Of a DNA stretch of 64,000 bases, positions 43,794-55,130 are shown piece after piece. Position 1 is the first letter of the stretch, and each line of letters opens with the position of its first letter. The notes under the pieces are model-generated. The model searched no databases, was not told the DNA's origin, and was given only the letters and a program-made list of their open reading frames with translations. A program made the translations under genes and the position numbers. The stretch is from Archivesica marissinica (lineage: Eukaryota; Mollusca; Bivalvia; Venerida; Vesicomyidae), in assembly GCA_014843695.1 (NCBI GenBank), contig CM026404.1, positions 80,546,847 through 80,610,846 of the forward strand. The letters are read 5' to 3'.

Positions 43794-44030
43794 GGAAGTC
43801 GTGATAGCGCAGTGGATGCGTGTTCGCTTCAGGTGCGAATGGTCCAGAGTTTGAGCCCCACTGGAGCCGTTACGATTGTGCCCTTAGGCAAGGCATTTAA
43901 ATTCCACGTTGCCTCTTCTCTCTCCCTCGTGGCGATGGATTCCATCAGGAATGAGGTCTCGAGAGAGATTTATATAAGATGAAATAACTTGTTTCGCAAT
44001 CGAGCTAAAATAAATTGTATAAACTAAGTA
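43794..44030 (+). mobile_element. SINE family 2, copy d (full length)
   Basis: The head 'gaagtcgtgatagcgcagtg', CAG-anticodon-like arm, core 'cccttaggcaaggcattta', 'gatggattccatcaggaat' and tail 'gctaaaataaattgtataaa' are all present. Confidence 0.88.
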
Positions 44031-44385
44031 TTTACATGATATTTACCTGTAGTACAGGTGAAATACAGGTAAATATAGAATCAGAATCACCTTTGTGTCA
44101 GGTAAATTGATCTAATTGACTATAAATAACTTCAAAGGCCTGTGCCAGGCTGTGGGCTGTTTATTGACTATTATGTTGACTGTTTGACTATTATGTTGTC
44201 AACTGTTTAATAATAATCATTTTACAGATGCTTATGTACATATATAGGAGTTATTTATGAACTGGCAAAACATATTTGGCGCCGAGAGAAGCGCTTTGTC
44301 AGATATTTGGCACCGAAAGGGTTAATGTCTTAAAGATTTGTGTTAATTTCAATTAAATGTGGTAAATTAATGGTTGTATTCTTTG
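44031..44385. other. Intergenic, nothing recognised
   Basis: 'gaaagggttaatg' near 44318 may be a scrap of a TTAA element. Nothing firm. Confidence 0.35.
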
Positions 44386-44687
44386 TTTGCTCTATGCATG
44401 CTGGGTAAAACAAAAGCTATAAATAGTTGTAAAAAAATTGTAGCAGTGTACAAGTCATTAATCAGACTTATTTGTAACTGAAAGCTCTGGAAATATGTCA
44501 TGGAATTTCATTAGAATTGTGTCGTAATGACATCAGTTCTCACTTACAAATAAGAAAAACACATAATTATATAAATTGTCATCTGTTACAATTATTCAAA
44601 CTATTTATAGCTTTTGTTTTACCCAGCATGTAAAAAGCTAACAAACAATTATTTTCACCGCTAGAGCGCTAGCATGCAAAGAGTTAT
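44386..44687. mobile_element. Foldback element family H, copy 3
   Basis: The left 'ctctatgcatgctgggtaaa' and right 'agcgctagcatgcaaagag' are inverted. Inner 'aaagctataaatagttg' and 'caaactatttatagctttt' form a second inverted pair, so the whole is a large palindrome. Confidence 0.65.
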
Positions 44688-44962
44688 CATGAAACAAGTT
44701 AGATTGTGTTTCGGATGAAAGTGTATATATGGTCATACATGTGGGAGGAAACCGGAGTACCCGTAGAAAACCCACCTGTCCGATCTGGCGACCACCGTAC
44801 CATCCGTGTAATCTCAACCTCCGACAGTTCATAATTAAGCCAGCTGGATAGCTTCCTCACATGAAATAATTTGACAACCCCAGCGGGATTTGAACCTACA
44901 GCAGTTAGGGTCAAGTGATTTTAAGTCAATGACCGTAACCACTCAGCCACAGATGAGCTGTT
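44688..44962 (-). mobile_element. SINE family 5 (tRNA-Leu/Ser-like head), copy a
   Basis: Minus strand: the head 'catctgtggctgagtggtta' contains a TTGACTTAAAATCA arm (apparent TAA, Leu), a long variable arm, and B box 'ggttcaaatcc'. The middle is 'gacaggtgggttttctacgg' followed by 'tactccggtttcctcc'. The tail is truncated. Confidence 0.75.
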
Positions 44963-45099
44963 TTCTAGATGAGCATTTTTCAGGAAAAATGATATCAGAA
45001 TGATCAAGCTGTTGTCAAAACAGCTAGAATTGCCAGAAAGAGGGAGAAATCAATCAGTCAGTTGAGGGAGGTTGTTTCTCCCATGACACTCATCACCTC
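44963..45099. other. Spacer, nothing recognised
   Basis: No supported feature. Confidence 0.4.
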
Positions 45100-45905
45100 T
45101 AGTCCTGCATGGAGACTATTTCCCTAAATCACCCTCTAGCTTGTATTTTACAGGGAGAAGCGAGATTATAGCTCATGGAAACTATTTCCCTAAATCACCC
45201 TCTAGCTTGTATTCTACAGGGAAAAACAAGATTTTAGCTCATGGAGACTATTTCCCCTAAATCACCCTCTAGCTTGTACCATAAAGGGAGAAGCAAGATT
45301 TTAGCTCATGAAGACTATTTCCCCTAAATCACCCTCTAGCTTGTATTCTACAGGGAGAAGCGAGATTATAGCTCATGGAGATTATTTCCCCTAAATCACC
45401 CTCTAGCTTGTACCATAAAGGGAGAAGCAAGATTTTAGCTCATGAAGACTATTTCCCCTAAATCACCCTCTAGCTTGTATTCTACAGGGAGAAGCGAGAT
45501 TACAGCTCATGGAGACTATTTCCCCTAAATCACCCTCTAGCTTGTATTCTACAGGGAGAAGCGAGATTATAGCTCATCAAGACTATTTCCCCTAAATCAC
45601 CCTCTAGCTTGTATTCTACAGGGAGAAGCGAGATTACAGCTCATGGAGACTATTTCCCCTAAATCACCCTCTAGCTTGTATTCTACAGGGAGAAGCGAGA
45701 TTATAGCTCATGGAGATTATTTCCCCTAAATCACCCTCTAGCTTGTATTCTACAGGGAGAAGCGAGATTATAGCTCATTGGAGACTATTTCCCATAAATC
45801 ACCCTTTATCTTGTATTCTACAGGGAGAAATGAGATTACAGCTCATGGAGACTATTTACCCTAAATCACCCTCTAGCTTGTATTCTACAGAGAGAAGCGA
45901 GGTAG
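45100..45905. repeat. 67-bp tandem array, 12 copies
   Basis: The unit contains 'ggagactatttcccctaaat', 'caccctctagcttgtattct' and 'acagggagaagcgagattat'. Two unit types ('accataaagg' and 'attctacagg') alternate between about 45270 and 45480, suggesting a two-unit higher-order repeat. Confidence 0.95.
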
Positions 45906-46074
45906 CTCAGCTCAGGTGATGCTATTAAAATGTTCTTTTTTAATTTTACCTACTTTCTTGATAGATTGACCTAACATTTGAACATACTGATAATAGGCCA
46001 CTGTCAGGATGTTGATCAAATTGTGACCAACTAGACTATCTAAAATATCAGAGATGTCAGTTAATGGCTTTACT
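45906..46074. other. Spacer, nothing recognised
   Basis: No supported feature. Confidence 0.4.
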
Positions 46075-46315
46075 TTAACCCTTTCAACACCACAGACCTC
46101 TAAATAGGCTTACAAAAAGTGTAGATCCAGATGAGCCGGCTTGTGACGAGCCGTCTCATCAGGATCTACACTTTTTGCCAGTGATATGACTATTTTTAGA
46201 CATAATTACCCATTTTGATAAATGAACTTGTCCAAATGTGATTTTCTGATTCATTTATTGGTTTATGAATATCATGGACCAGTCCATGTGAGTTACTTGG
46301 TGTTGAATGGGTTAA
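46075..46315. mobile_element. TTAA foldback MITE family B, copy 4 (complete)
   Basis: TTAA at both edges, left 'ccctttcaacaccacagacc', right 'acttggtgttgaatggg'. The central hairpin is intact: 'tgtagatccagatgagccgg' pairs with 'ccgtctcatcaggatctaca'. A good reference copy. Confidence 0.88.
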
Positions 46316-46327
46316 TTATCATAAGAT

Positions 46328-46432
46328 CTAACCAAGATATAACCTAGATATAACCAAGATATAACCAAGATATAACCAAGATATAACCAAGATCTAACCA
46401 AGATATAACCAAGATATAACCAAGATATAACC
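46328..46432. repeat. 11-bp minisatellite
   Basis: About nine copies of 'ataaccaagat', with single changes (atctaacc, ctagat). Confidence 0.93.
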
Positions 46433-46826
46433 TATAGATGGATTGAGGTTGTTTCGAAGCTTCTTTGATCAAATTCTTGAGTTAGTTTCAGAGATGTTGC
46501 TGAACGATGTTTCTTTCATTTCACCAAGATCTAGTTCATACATGGCTTGACCTAATTTGAATAAATGCCCGAAGATACCGTCCATGCTCGCCTATAAGGT
46601 GATGTCACCTATAAGTCGTCCCCCCTACTTGTGCTGAGATTTGTGGGTTTTGGCATGCACTCGCAAATAAGATGGGTTGATAATATGGACACCAGACACA
46701 AGTATAAATTGCATGTTTGGCCCAGTGCAAGTTGAAGACATTTTCAGTGTCGGAGTGCTGTCTTTTCTAAAGCATAATTATGGATACTATTTTTAAAAAA
46801 ATAAAAAAATAAACTTTAGCACTCAC

Positions 46827-47458
46827 TTAAAGCAGCATTACATCGTATGAAATAAAAGATATTTGAAAAATTTTACGTATGGGTAGCAATGGGTAGCAAT
46901 GGGTAGCAATGGGTAGCAATGCCGCTACACATTCTAACATTATACTTTGTATACTTATGTTCAATTGGTAAACAATGTTTTTTTGCGATAAAACAAACTC
47001 GAAATCGAAAGTAGGACTTTCCGAGTCGATCGGTCATGCATCTGTTTACAACCAGAATGCATCGTCCACACTTGTTTACATTCAGAATGCATCGTCCCCA
47101 TTTGTCCCACGTTGTCTTTTTTTAATTAAATTACTTGACATGTTGATTCATACCTCTGTTATCTAAGTCTTTTAGGGACATGTCTACATCCCCGCAAGGG
47201 GTTCGGCATTAGAGGAAGATAGATAGATAGTCTTTCATGTTCAAAATATATACGTTGTTTTCTACATCCTCTGTTGTTTCACGCATGCGCGCTGTGCGTG
47301 TTTACATTTCGTGTGTTGATAAACAAATTCGCGTATACGACGGTTTATATTTATTGGAATTTTATCGTTTCTGAGCGACTATTGCGATTTTGGTGAACAC
47401 ACACATTAGTATTTATATTTTACCCAAAACATCCTTTATTACGATGTAATGCTGTAAA
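46827..47458. mobile_element. Family F element, copy 2 (nested in G)
   Basis: The left is TTAA and 'agcagcattacatcg'; the right is 'acgatgtaatgctgtaaaga', with a mutated outer edge. The interior has a (gggtagcaat)x4 repeat at about 46878-46920. A 63-codon ORF here is not credible. Confidence 0.65.
47166..47230 (+). mobile_element. SINE family 6 tail fragment
   Basis: 'gggacatgtctacatccccg' and 'caaggggttcggcatta' match the 3' part of the copy at 28244-28455, ending in (gata)n. Confidence 0.65.
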
Positions 47459-47517
47459 GACGGGAAGCCATACTCTGGTGGTAAAAAAACTTGTCTTATA
47501 GGCGAGCATGGATGGTA

Positions 47518-47725
47518 CTTCAGATCAAGCTTGATTAAATTCTGACTAATTGTTTGAGAATATTCTGTAACGTCATTGCTTTACTCTGTACTGGTGTTGT
47601 CCTGGAGATCCCTTTTTATATTTCATTTTAAAAGACAATTTTGAAATTTAATTTGTGATATTTTATTTAAAACAGTTATTTTTTACATTGTCTGCAGTAT
47701 ACAATAAATTTATTGGATTTTTCTT
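47518..47725. other. Spacer, nothing recognised
   Basis: No supported feature. Confidence 0.4.
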
Positions 47726-48304
47726 GAAAGTCACCATTGAAAGTCACCATTGAAAGTCACCATTGAAAGTCAGCTTTGAAAGTCACCATTGAAAGTCACC
47801 ATTGAAAGTCACAATTGAAAGTCACAATTGAAAGTCACAATTAAAAGTGTCCATTGAAAGTCAACATTGAAAGTCACCATTGAAAGTGTCCATTGAAAGT
47901 CACAATTGAAAGTCACCATTGTAAGTCACCATTGAAAGTCACCATTGAAAGTCATCATTGAAATGTCCATTCAAAGTCACCATTCAAAGTCACCATTCAA
48001 AGTGTCCATTGTAAGTCACCATTGAAAGTCACAATTGAAAGTCACCATTGAAAGTCACCATTGAAAGTCACCATTGAAAGTGTCCATTGTAAGTCACAAT
48101 TGAAAGTCACAATTGAAAGTCACCATTGAAAGTGTCCATTGAAAGTCACCATTGAAAGTCACCGTTGAAAGTCACCATTGAAAGTGTCCATTGTAAGTCA
48201 CCATTGAAAATCACCATTGAAAGTCACCATTGAAAGTCACCATTGAAAGTGTCCATTGAAAGTCACCATTGAAAGTCACCATTGAAAGTCACCATTGAAA
48301 GTCA
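47726..48304. repeat. 13-bp minisatellite
   Basis: About 44 copies of 'gaaagtcaccatt', with variant units 'gtgtccatt', 'gtcacaatt' and 'gtaagtcac'. The gtgtccatt variant recurs at irregular intervals. Confidence 0.95.
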
Positions 48305-48609
48305 AAAGTTTCTTTAATTTGGAACATAAAACGTAAAATTCATACACAAACATATCCTAGTGTTAACATTAATAAATTTCCATTTACAAAGTCATTGATA
48401 AAATCCACAAAGGAAGGAAATTTCCAAATAATAAATTCACAAAAAGTAGTTCATTGGTTGGCAGATCTTCAAAATGTTGCTTAGAAAACTGAATGCAGTT
48501 ATCATTGTAAAATGGAAATATGACATACTAATCACGATTTCTAAGAATTCGCTCGTTAGAAAAATCTTGGTTGTGCAAGTTAAATTCTAAGTAATGTAGC
48601 TTTAACCTT

Positions 48610-48770
48610 TTTAGCATGAAGTCGGTGAAATGAGCAAATAACCAATTTGTAATATTTTTCTTAGTTTTCCTAGAAAGTAGTGCTTGTGACAACGATTTGA
48701 ATGAAATGTCACAAGCCCTACTTTTTTTAGGAAACATAAGAAAAATACAGCATGCCAAAAGGTTAAGAGT
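48610..48770. repeat. Long foldback of a dispersed family
   Basis: The arm 'taatatttttcttagttttc' plus 'ctagaaagtagtgcttgtga' (48652-48690) is complementary to 'tcacaagccctacttttttt' plus 'aggaaacataagaaaaatac' (48708-48748), a stem of about 40 bp with a loop of about 15 nt. A diverged single arm occurs at 56745-56850, so this is a family, not chance. Overlapping ORFs 48528-48894 on both strands arise from the palindrome. Confidence 0.65.
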
Positions 48771-49477
48771 AAATGCGTGTGACATGTCAGGACATGAGTA
48801 TTATTTCCAAGATGAAATTCGCACAATTTTATGTTTTCCTAGAAAACACTATTTTGCTCAGTTCTCAATCCGGTTCAAGCATAACTTGCACTAAAGGGAT
48901 TCACTTCGTTACAAATTAAGTAAAAAGGGGCAAAGAAACTAATCCTATCCTCAATAAAATGAAGCCTATTCTTTCGCATACAATAGCAGGCTTTCCATTT
49001 CATTTCCTGTCACGGGCAGACGTAATGTCAAGCGTTATTATTTGTATGGCATCAGCCTCTGTATGGTTTCTCCAATCTACTCAGAAATACTTGATAATAA
49101 TCTGCCGTTTTTCCCAACAGGGGAGCTTTCTGCGAAATCCCATAATACAATGGACTTGTTTTCGTGTCTAAACGGTCTTAAAAGAAGAGAAACAGTACCG
49201 TATTTTCAGTCGACAATGAAATAAGCCAGCATTTTCCTTTCACTTTTGATTTAGCCGATCTCCTTCAAAGTTAATGGCTGATCATTTGGGAATTTTAAAA
49301 TTCAAATAAACCATGAAAAAGCATATGCATATTTGAGTTCCAGCAGAAGCTGCATGGTTGTCATTATCAATGAAGGTTTCCAGCATCATAAATTATGAGG
49401 GGAATATTTTTGCATAAGATAAAAACAAACCCTTTAAAAAATGTAAATCTCCACATTTCATTCACACAGTTCTAGAG
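48771..49477. other. Intergenic, nothing recognised
   Basis: Several ORFs of 60-71 codons overlap in different frames with no motif. I do not call them. Confidence 0.35.
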
Positions 49478-50096
49478 CAGGGAATATTTCCAGGAAGAGT
49501 GGAGCGAATATTTCTAGGAAGAGTGGAGGGAATATTTCCAGGAAGAGTGGAGGGAATATTTCCAGGAAGAGTGGAGCGAATATTTCCAGGAAGAGTGGAG
49601 GGAATATTTCCAGGAAGAGTGGAGCAAATATTTCCAGGAAGAGTGGAGGGAATATTTCCAGGAAGAGTGGAGCGAATATTTCCTATTTCCAGGAAGAGTG
49701 GAGGGAATATTTCCAAGAAGAGTGGAGCGAATATTTCCAGGAAGAGTGGAGCGAATATTTCCAGGAAGAGTGGAGGGAATATTTCCAGGAAGAGTGGAGC
49801 GAATATTTCCAGGAAGAGTGGAGTGAATATTTCCAGGAAGAGTGGAGGGAATATTTCCAGGAAGAGTGGAGGGAATATTTCCAGGAAGAGTGGAGCGAAT
49901 ATTTCCTATTTCCAGGAAGAGTGGAGGGAATATTTCCAAGAAGAGTGGAGCGAATATTTCCAGGAAGAGTGGAGCGAATATTTCCAGGAAGAGTGGAGGG
50001 AATATTTCCAGGAAGAGTGGAGTGAATATTTCCAGGAAGAGTGGAGCGAATATTTCCAGGAAGAGTGGAGCGAATATTTCCAGGAAGAGTGGAGTC
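49478..50096. repeat. 24-bp minisatellite with a 223-bp higher-order repeat
   Basis: About 26 units of 'atttccaggaagagtggag' plus 'cgaat' or 'ggaat'. A 'tcctatttcc' variant occurs at 49681 and 49904, with the following 'ccaagaagag' variant copied too, giving a block duplication of 223 bp. ORFs up to 214 codons (IFPGRVEG, SRKSGANI, YFQEEWSE) reflect the multiple-of-3 period. Confidence 0.95.
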
Positions 50097-50349
50097 AGTT
50101 CAGAACAAAACAATTCTTTTGTCTACTGAATATGGTAACGTGAAGCAAAGCTAACATTTAGTTAATGCGTACATGTCTATAAAAACACGAGTCTAGCGTC
50201 TTCTAACGATAACAAAAATACAAATAAATAAAATTGTAACAACTAAATATAAACAAGATGGCGGTGAAGAACCTGAATCGATCACCTGTGTTGATAAAGC
50301 TTGAAGGGCTCAATTCAATTTCATTTTTTACAGATCTCCCATTGAAAGA
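50097..50349. other. Spacer, nothing recognised
   Basis: No supported feature. Confidence 0.4.
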
Positions 50350-50530
50350 TACAGTCAAACCTGTCTTAAGCAGCCAGCCAAGGGATTCAGAGAAAATGGC
50401 TGCTTAGCACTAGTGGCTGCTTAATAGAGGTCAATATATAATAAAACAACTGATTGGGAATCTGGAAACTGGCTGCTTAATACAGGTTGGCTGCTTAATG
50501 GAGGTGACCACTAACACAGGTTTGACTGTA
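50350..50530. mobile_element. TA foldback element family C, copy 3
   Basis: Inverse orientation to copy 1: 'tacagtcaaacctgtcttaa' at the left, 'aacacaggtttgactgta' at the right, uninterrupted. Confidence 0.78.
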
Positions 50531-50584
50531 TATATAGCCCAGACATGCTTCTCTGCCGGATGTGATAAATATATACCATTATGT

Positions 50585-51727
50585 TTAACCAATTCAACAC
50601 CAAGTAACTGACATGGACTGGTGCATGATATTCTTAGACCAATAAATTAATATGAAAATTTCATTTGAACCACCGTATTTAGCTATGTATAGTGCGCACA
50701 TTTCTTACTGAAATCCTCATCCATTTTATCTACTGCGCATTATACACCAGTACAGACATCAGGACATTTTTTTCCGGACCAAAATTGACCAATATTTCAT
50801 GAAATTCGACCCGAACGTCCCCATAGTCATTCTATAATTTGTTACATTCGACAAACGTTATAAACTAGCTATTAAAACCAGTTGCCGATAGTCTATATAA
50901 ATAAATGAAATGAATAAGACCACAAAATTATCATATATTGCGTTTATTTTGGCAAACTTTGAAGAATTTAATTGAAATTACTAAATGCATAAAAGATGGC
51001 GATTTGATAACATCACGTGGTTTTATCGTATGTAATATTTCCCGTACTTTTCGCGTACTTCACCGCATAAAGCGACGCTGCCTTCGTACGATATCATAGA
51101 GGTAAAAAACTTTGTAATTATAGTTTATTTGATTTATTGAAATATTTACTATGTACAATGCATTGCATTTTTTTGGCTGCAGTATTTCAATTGTTTGTAG
51201 CGATAATTAATTTCGACAAACCATTCACAATGGGTCCCAGTTAATTAGGTAGGCTACACGTGTTGAGAAGTTTGAGCATCTGCTGACATGTTTGAGAACG
51301 TGTTGAGATGTTTGAGAATGATATGCATGTAATTTTCATGAAATCATGCCTGAGTGCGTTGCCGTTCCCCGATGAGGTATCTCAAGTGATTAATATAAGT
51401 TGTAAAAATCACGTAGCACAATTTTTAGCGATTCTTGAGAAATGTTAAATTTTGACTTGTAAAATTGCGTTTTTCACGTGCGCAGTATACATCGGAACTC
51501 AGTTTTCCCCCCGATTTTCGTGCCAAATCGTGGGTGCGCATTATACACGATAGCGCACTATACATAGCTAAATACGGCAGTTTATTTATCAAAATATTTA
51601 ATTTTGTCTAAAAATAGTAATATTACTGGCAAAAAGTGCAGATCCTGATGAGATGGCTCATCACGAGCTCATCTGGATCTACACTTTTTGTAAGCCTATT
51701 TAGAGGTATGTGGTGTTGAAAGGGTCA
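50585..51727. mobile_element. TTAA MITE family B, copy 5, split by another element
   Basis: The left edge is TTAA with 'ccaattcaacaccaagtaac'; the right edge is 'tatgtggtgttgaaagggtc' (TTAA decayed to TCAA). The central hairpin is on the right part. A 905-bp foreign element occupies 50673-51577. Confidence 0.82.
50673..51577. mobile_element. TIR element nested in B copy 5
   Basis: The inverted termini 'ccgtatttagctatgtatag' and 'ctatacatagctaaatacgg' are perfect for at least 25 bp, extended by 'tgcgc'. The flanking CA on both sides is single in related B copies ('ggaccagttc'), so the target duplication is 2 bp. Internal 'gcgcattatacac' motifs recur near both ends. No transposase ORF of convincing length. 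A Tc1/mariner-like MITE is the best guess, with CA rather than TA. Confidence 0.78.
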
Positions 51728-51769
51728 AGGTCATATTTTGGCATGCAACAAACAGCTATCCTTGGATTA

Positions 51770-52115
51770 ATCCACATACATGCCAATTATTTGGGTATCT
51801 GTATGTCTTCAAGTAGTGAACATAAGTTTAAGGTCACAGCAACCATAGTTTGGACAAACAGATATCCTTAAATGTATCCAATAACTTTGGTATCTGTATG
51901 TCTTCAAGTAGTGAACATACGTTTAAGGTCACAGCAACCATATTATGGACAAACAGCTATCCTTAAATGTATCCAATAACTTTGGTATCTGTATGTCTTC
52001 AAGTAGTGAACATAAGTTTAAGGTCACAGCAACCATATTATGGACAAACAGCTATCCTTAAATGTATCCAATAACTTTGGTATCTGTATGTCTTCAAATA
52101 GAGAACATAAGTTTG
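51770..52115. repeat. 95-bp tandem repeat, about 3.5 copies
   Basis: The unit contains 'aaggtcacagcaaccat', 'ggacaaacagctatccttaa' and 'ggtatctgtatgtcttcaag'. Anchors lie at 51836, 51931 and 52026. Confidence 0.93.
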
Positions 52116-52187
52116 GACATATAACAGGCGGGTCTGTATATATTTCTGAGAAGATAATTTTGAAAGAGATATACCATATACGTCAAT

Positions 52188-52312
52188 GCTTAGTTTATAC
52201 AAATTTATTTTAGCTTCGTTGCTAAACAAGTTATTACAACGTTTGATTAATCACTCTCGAGACCTCATTCCTGATGGAATCCATCGCCACGAGGAAGAGA
52301 GAACGTACACGC
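52188..52312 (-). mobile_element. SINE family 2, copy e (tail half only)
   Basis: The tail 'tttatacaaatttatttta' through 'aatccatcgccacgagg' is present; the core and tRNA head are absent (5' truncated). Confidence 0.78.
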
Positions 52313-52604
52313 CAGGATCACCATTTGCGCATATTTTACAAGTCAAATATCAAAGCTCTGGGCATTGTTGTTTCTGACAAAAAGGTTATGAAGAGTTGTA
52401 CTATATAAGTCTATATGAACTTTGTAACAACCTACTGTGGGGTTAATTATATAAGTGTATGTAAATTTTGTGACCCCTATCATGTGGTCAATTATCATAA
52501 ATCCCCAGATTACCATTTGAGCAAACTTAGTAGTGGTCCACCAGATGATGCTACATGCAAAATATCAAACATCTGGGCATTGTGGTTCATGAGAAGATTT
52601 AAAC
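52313..52604. repeat. Dispersed mollusc-type repeat (tentative)
   Basis: Two partly similar blocks ('aaatatcaaagctctgggca' and 'aaaatatcaaacatctggg') suggest an old tandem pair. Of the style of dispersed repeats common in bivalves, but class unknown. Confidence 0.4.
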
Positions 52605-52838
52605 TTGATTTATTTTACAACGATTGCGAAGCAAGTTCTAACAACTTATATTAATCACTCTCATTGGCACGGATGAAAGCGTAAATGTGGTCATTCGTGT
52701 GGGCGGAAACTGGAGTACAGGAGAAAACCCACCTGTCCGATAAGGCGATCACCACCATCTTACATAGTTCTTGGTCCGAGGTTGCATTGGTGAGAAGCGA
52801 GCGCGCTAACCACTGCGCTAATCGGTCAGCCCAAGCAT
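52605..52838 (-). mobile_element. SINE family 5, copy b, with the family 2 tail
   Basis: Minus strand: the head 'ctgaccgattagcgcagtgg' followed by 'ttagcgcgctcgcttctc', the middle 'gacaggtgggttttctcctg' and 'tactccagtttccgcc', then the tail 'agtgattaatataagttgtt' plus 'cttcgcaatcgt' shared with family 2. It shows that heads and tails are exchanged between families. Confidence 0.75.
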
Positions 52839-52865
52839 GAGAAGATATATAAAAAATTGCTATAT

Positions 52866-53105
52866 AGTAGTTTATACAAATTTAATTTAGCTCGATTGCG
52901 AAACAAGTTCTTACAACTTATATTAATCACTATCGAGACCTCATTCCTGATGGAGTCCATCGCCACGAGGGAGAGAGAAAAGGCAACGTGGAAATTAAAT
53001 GCCTTGCCTAAGGGCACAATCGTAACGGCTCCAGTGGGGTTCGAACTCCGGACCTTTCGCACCTGAAGAGAACACGCGTCCACTGCGCTATCACGACTTC
53101 CAAAT
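52866..53105 (-). mobile_element. SINE family 2, copy f (full length)
   Basis: All modules are present: tail 'tttaatttagctcgattgcg', core 'gccttgcctaagggcac', B box and head 'cgctatcacgacttcc' on +. Confidence 0.88.
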
Positions 53106-53119
53106 ACCTGCTATATAGT

Positions 53120-53387
53120 AGGTTATATAGTCATATTCTTTGACGAATCGATACAGCTTGAGCTAACTTTAGACGTATCATCTAATAATGCTTCACACAA
53201 AATTTCATCGCATTCGTATCAGTAAATAAGTATAGTAACAACACAATTGAAATGTTGATACTCATTTGACCTAGTGACCTAGTTTTAAGATCTAGTGACC
53301 TAATTTCAGCAATCCTGAAAGGGAATCACTGAAGTGAAATGTTGGCAATGCACAACGCATGAAGCTCCCAGCATGATGCACAACCAT
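53120..53387. repeat. Dispersed repeat with 'gacctagtgacctag'
   Basis: 'catttgacctagtgacctag' and 'gatctagtgacctaatttc' are of a type I associate with dispersed repeats of bivalve genomes. Upstream 'caaaatttcatcgcattcg' belongs to the same unit. Not verified by search. Confidence 0.45.
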
Positions 53388-54095
53388 ACACCGGATATAG
53401 GTGATCACAACAGTACACCGGATATAGGTGATCACAAAAGCACTGGATATAGGTGATCACAAAAGCACTGGATATAGGTGATCACAACAGTACACTGGAT
53501 ATAGGTGATTACAAAAGCACCGGATATAGGTGATCACAACAGTACACTGGATATAGGTGATCACAAAAGCACTGGATATAGGTGATCACAAAAGCACTGG
53601 ATATAGGTGATCACAACAGTACACCGGATATAGGTGATTACAAAGGCACCGGATATAGGTGATTACAAAGGCACCGGATATAGGTGATCACAAAGGCACT
53701 GGATATAGGTGATCACAAAGGCACCGGATATAGGTGATCACAAAAACACCGGATATAGGTGATCACAAAGGCACTGGATATTGGTGATCACAAAAGCACT
53801 GGATATAGGTGATCACAAAGGCACCAGATATAGGTGATCACAAAGGCACTGGATATAGGTGATCACAAAGGCACCAGATATAGGTGATCACAAAGGCACC
53901 AGATATAGGTGATCACAAAGGCACCAGATATAGGTGATCACAAAGGCACCAGATATTGGTGATCACAAAAGCACTGGATATAGGTGATCACAAAAGCACT
54001 GGATATAGGTGATTACAAAAGCACCGGATATAGGTGATCACAAAAGCACTGGATATAGGTGATTACAAAAGCACTGGATATAGGTAATCACAAAA
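53388..54095. repeat. 25-bp minisatellite
   Basis: About 27 copies of 'gatcacaaaggcaccggata' plus 'taggt', with sub-types aaaagcactgg, aaaggcaccag, and a longer 'aacagtacaccgg' unit that recurs early in the array. Confidence 0.95.
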
Positions 54096-54325
54096 GCTCA
54101 CCTTGAGCTAAACTGATATCAAATTGCTTTGAATATTGGTGCAAATGTAGCAGACATAATTTACATCCACTTTGGCAGAAAAGCCAATGTTTGTCATCAT
54201 TAATCAGGTTTGAAAAAGAATCAAAGTGAATTGTGGGATATATATTAAGTAACAGGTAAACTTCTGCATGGTTGGGCAGTGGGTGAGTCAGTATATAGCT
54301 GTTCGCAAACTGGCGTGTGACCTAC
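54096..54325. other. Spacer, nothing recognised
   Basis: No supported feature. Confidence 0.4.
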
Positions 54326-54615
54326 AGACGGATATGTAGTCCAGTGGTAACACGCTGGACTGGTAATCCAGGGATCGCAGATTCGATCCCCCATCTGACC
54401 CTAATAAAATTAACAGTCTTTCAGATGGGACGTTAAACCGAGGTCTCGTGTCAGTGCTTTACACTGTGCACATAAAAGAACCAGAGGAGAATCTGGAATA
54501 GGTATCTGTCTATATCATTGCACTATCCTCCAAAATCTAAAATGACTAATCTCTTTAGGAGGCGCCGCTCATATGGGCAACCGGTAGCGATGATAAATAA
54601 ACGTAAAAACACACA
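54326..54615 (+). mobile_element. SINE family 1, copy h (full length)
   Basis: The head 'cagacggatatgtagtccag' is followed by 'cacgctggactggtaatcc' (GGT anticodon-like loop intact), 'gattcgatccc', the complete body and the tail 'ataaataaacgtaaaaaca'. Confidence 0.88.
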
Positions 54616-54713
54616 CACGCGTGTGGCATTGTCAGGTAAAATCAACTTGTGTTTATTTTATTTTTTTCTTGAATTTCAAAGACGTATTCAATTAAGCAGG
54701 GTTATTTTTTTAT

Positions 54714-54948
54714 TTTATACAAATTTATTTTAGCTCGATTGCGAAACAAGTTCTTTCAACTTATATTAATCACTCTCGAGACCTCATTCCTGATGGAATC
54801 AATCGCCATGAAGGAGAGAGAAGAGGCAATGTGGAATTTAAATGCCTTGCCTAAGGACACAATCATAACGGCTCAAGCGTGGCTCGAACTCCGGACCTTT
54901 CGCACCTGAAGCGAACGCGCATCCACTGCGCTATCACAACTTCCATGC
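54714..54948 (-). mobile_element. SINE family 2, copy g (full length)
   Basis: Tail 'ttatacaaatttattttagc', core 'gccttgcctaaggacac', head 'cactgcgctatcacaacttc' (read on +). Confidence 0.87.
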
Positions 54949-55130
54949 AGGGTTAAGTTGTGCTTTTATAATTGTTGCTTTATATTTGTTTTAGCAATAA
55001 ATTATTAACATTAATAGCAGTGCTGCACCAGTGGAGAAATGAAATCATGGAAGTGAAACAAATCAAGTACAACTGTGGCAATGAAACCATTCAATTTTGT
55101 TTATTGAGCTTAGCTTGATAGGTTCCATGT

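Larger units (their letters stand above)
46576..47517. mobile_element. TA-flanked TIR element G with F nested inside
   Basis: TA at 46576 and 47516 flank inverted termini 'ccgtccatgctcgcctataa' and 'ttataggcgagcatggatgg' (one mismatch over 20). The TA duplication and simple TIR fit Tc1/mariner-type elements. No transposase ORF. A family F element and a SINE scrap sit inside. Confidence 0.78.

Noticed and set aside
49499..50143. ORFs of 199-214 codons in the 24-bp array
   Set aside because: The period is a multiple of 3 and ORFs in different frames and strands coexist. No gene-like start.
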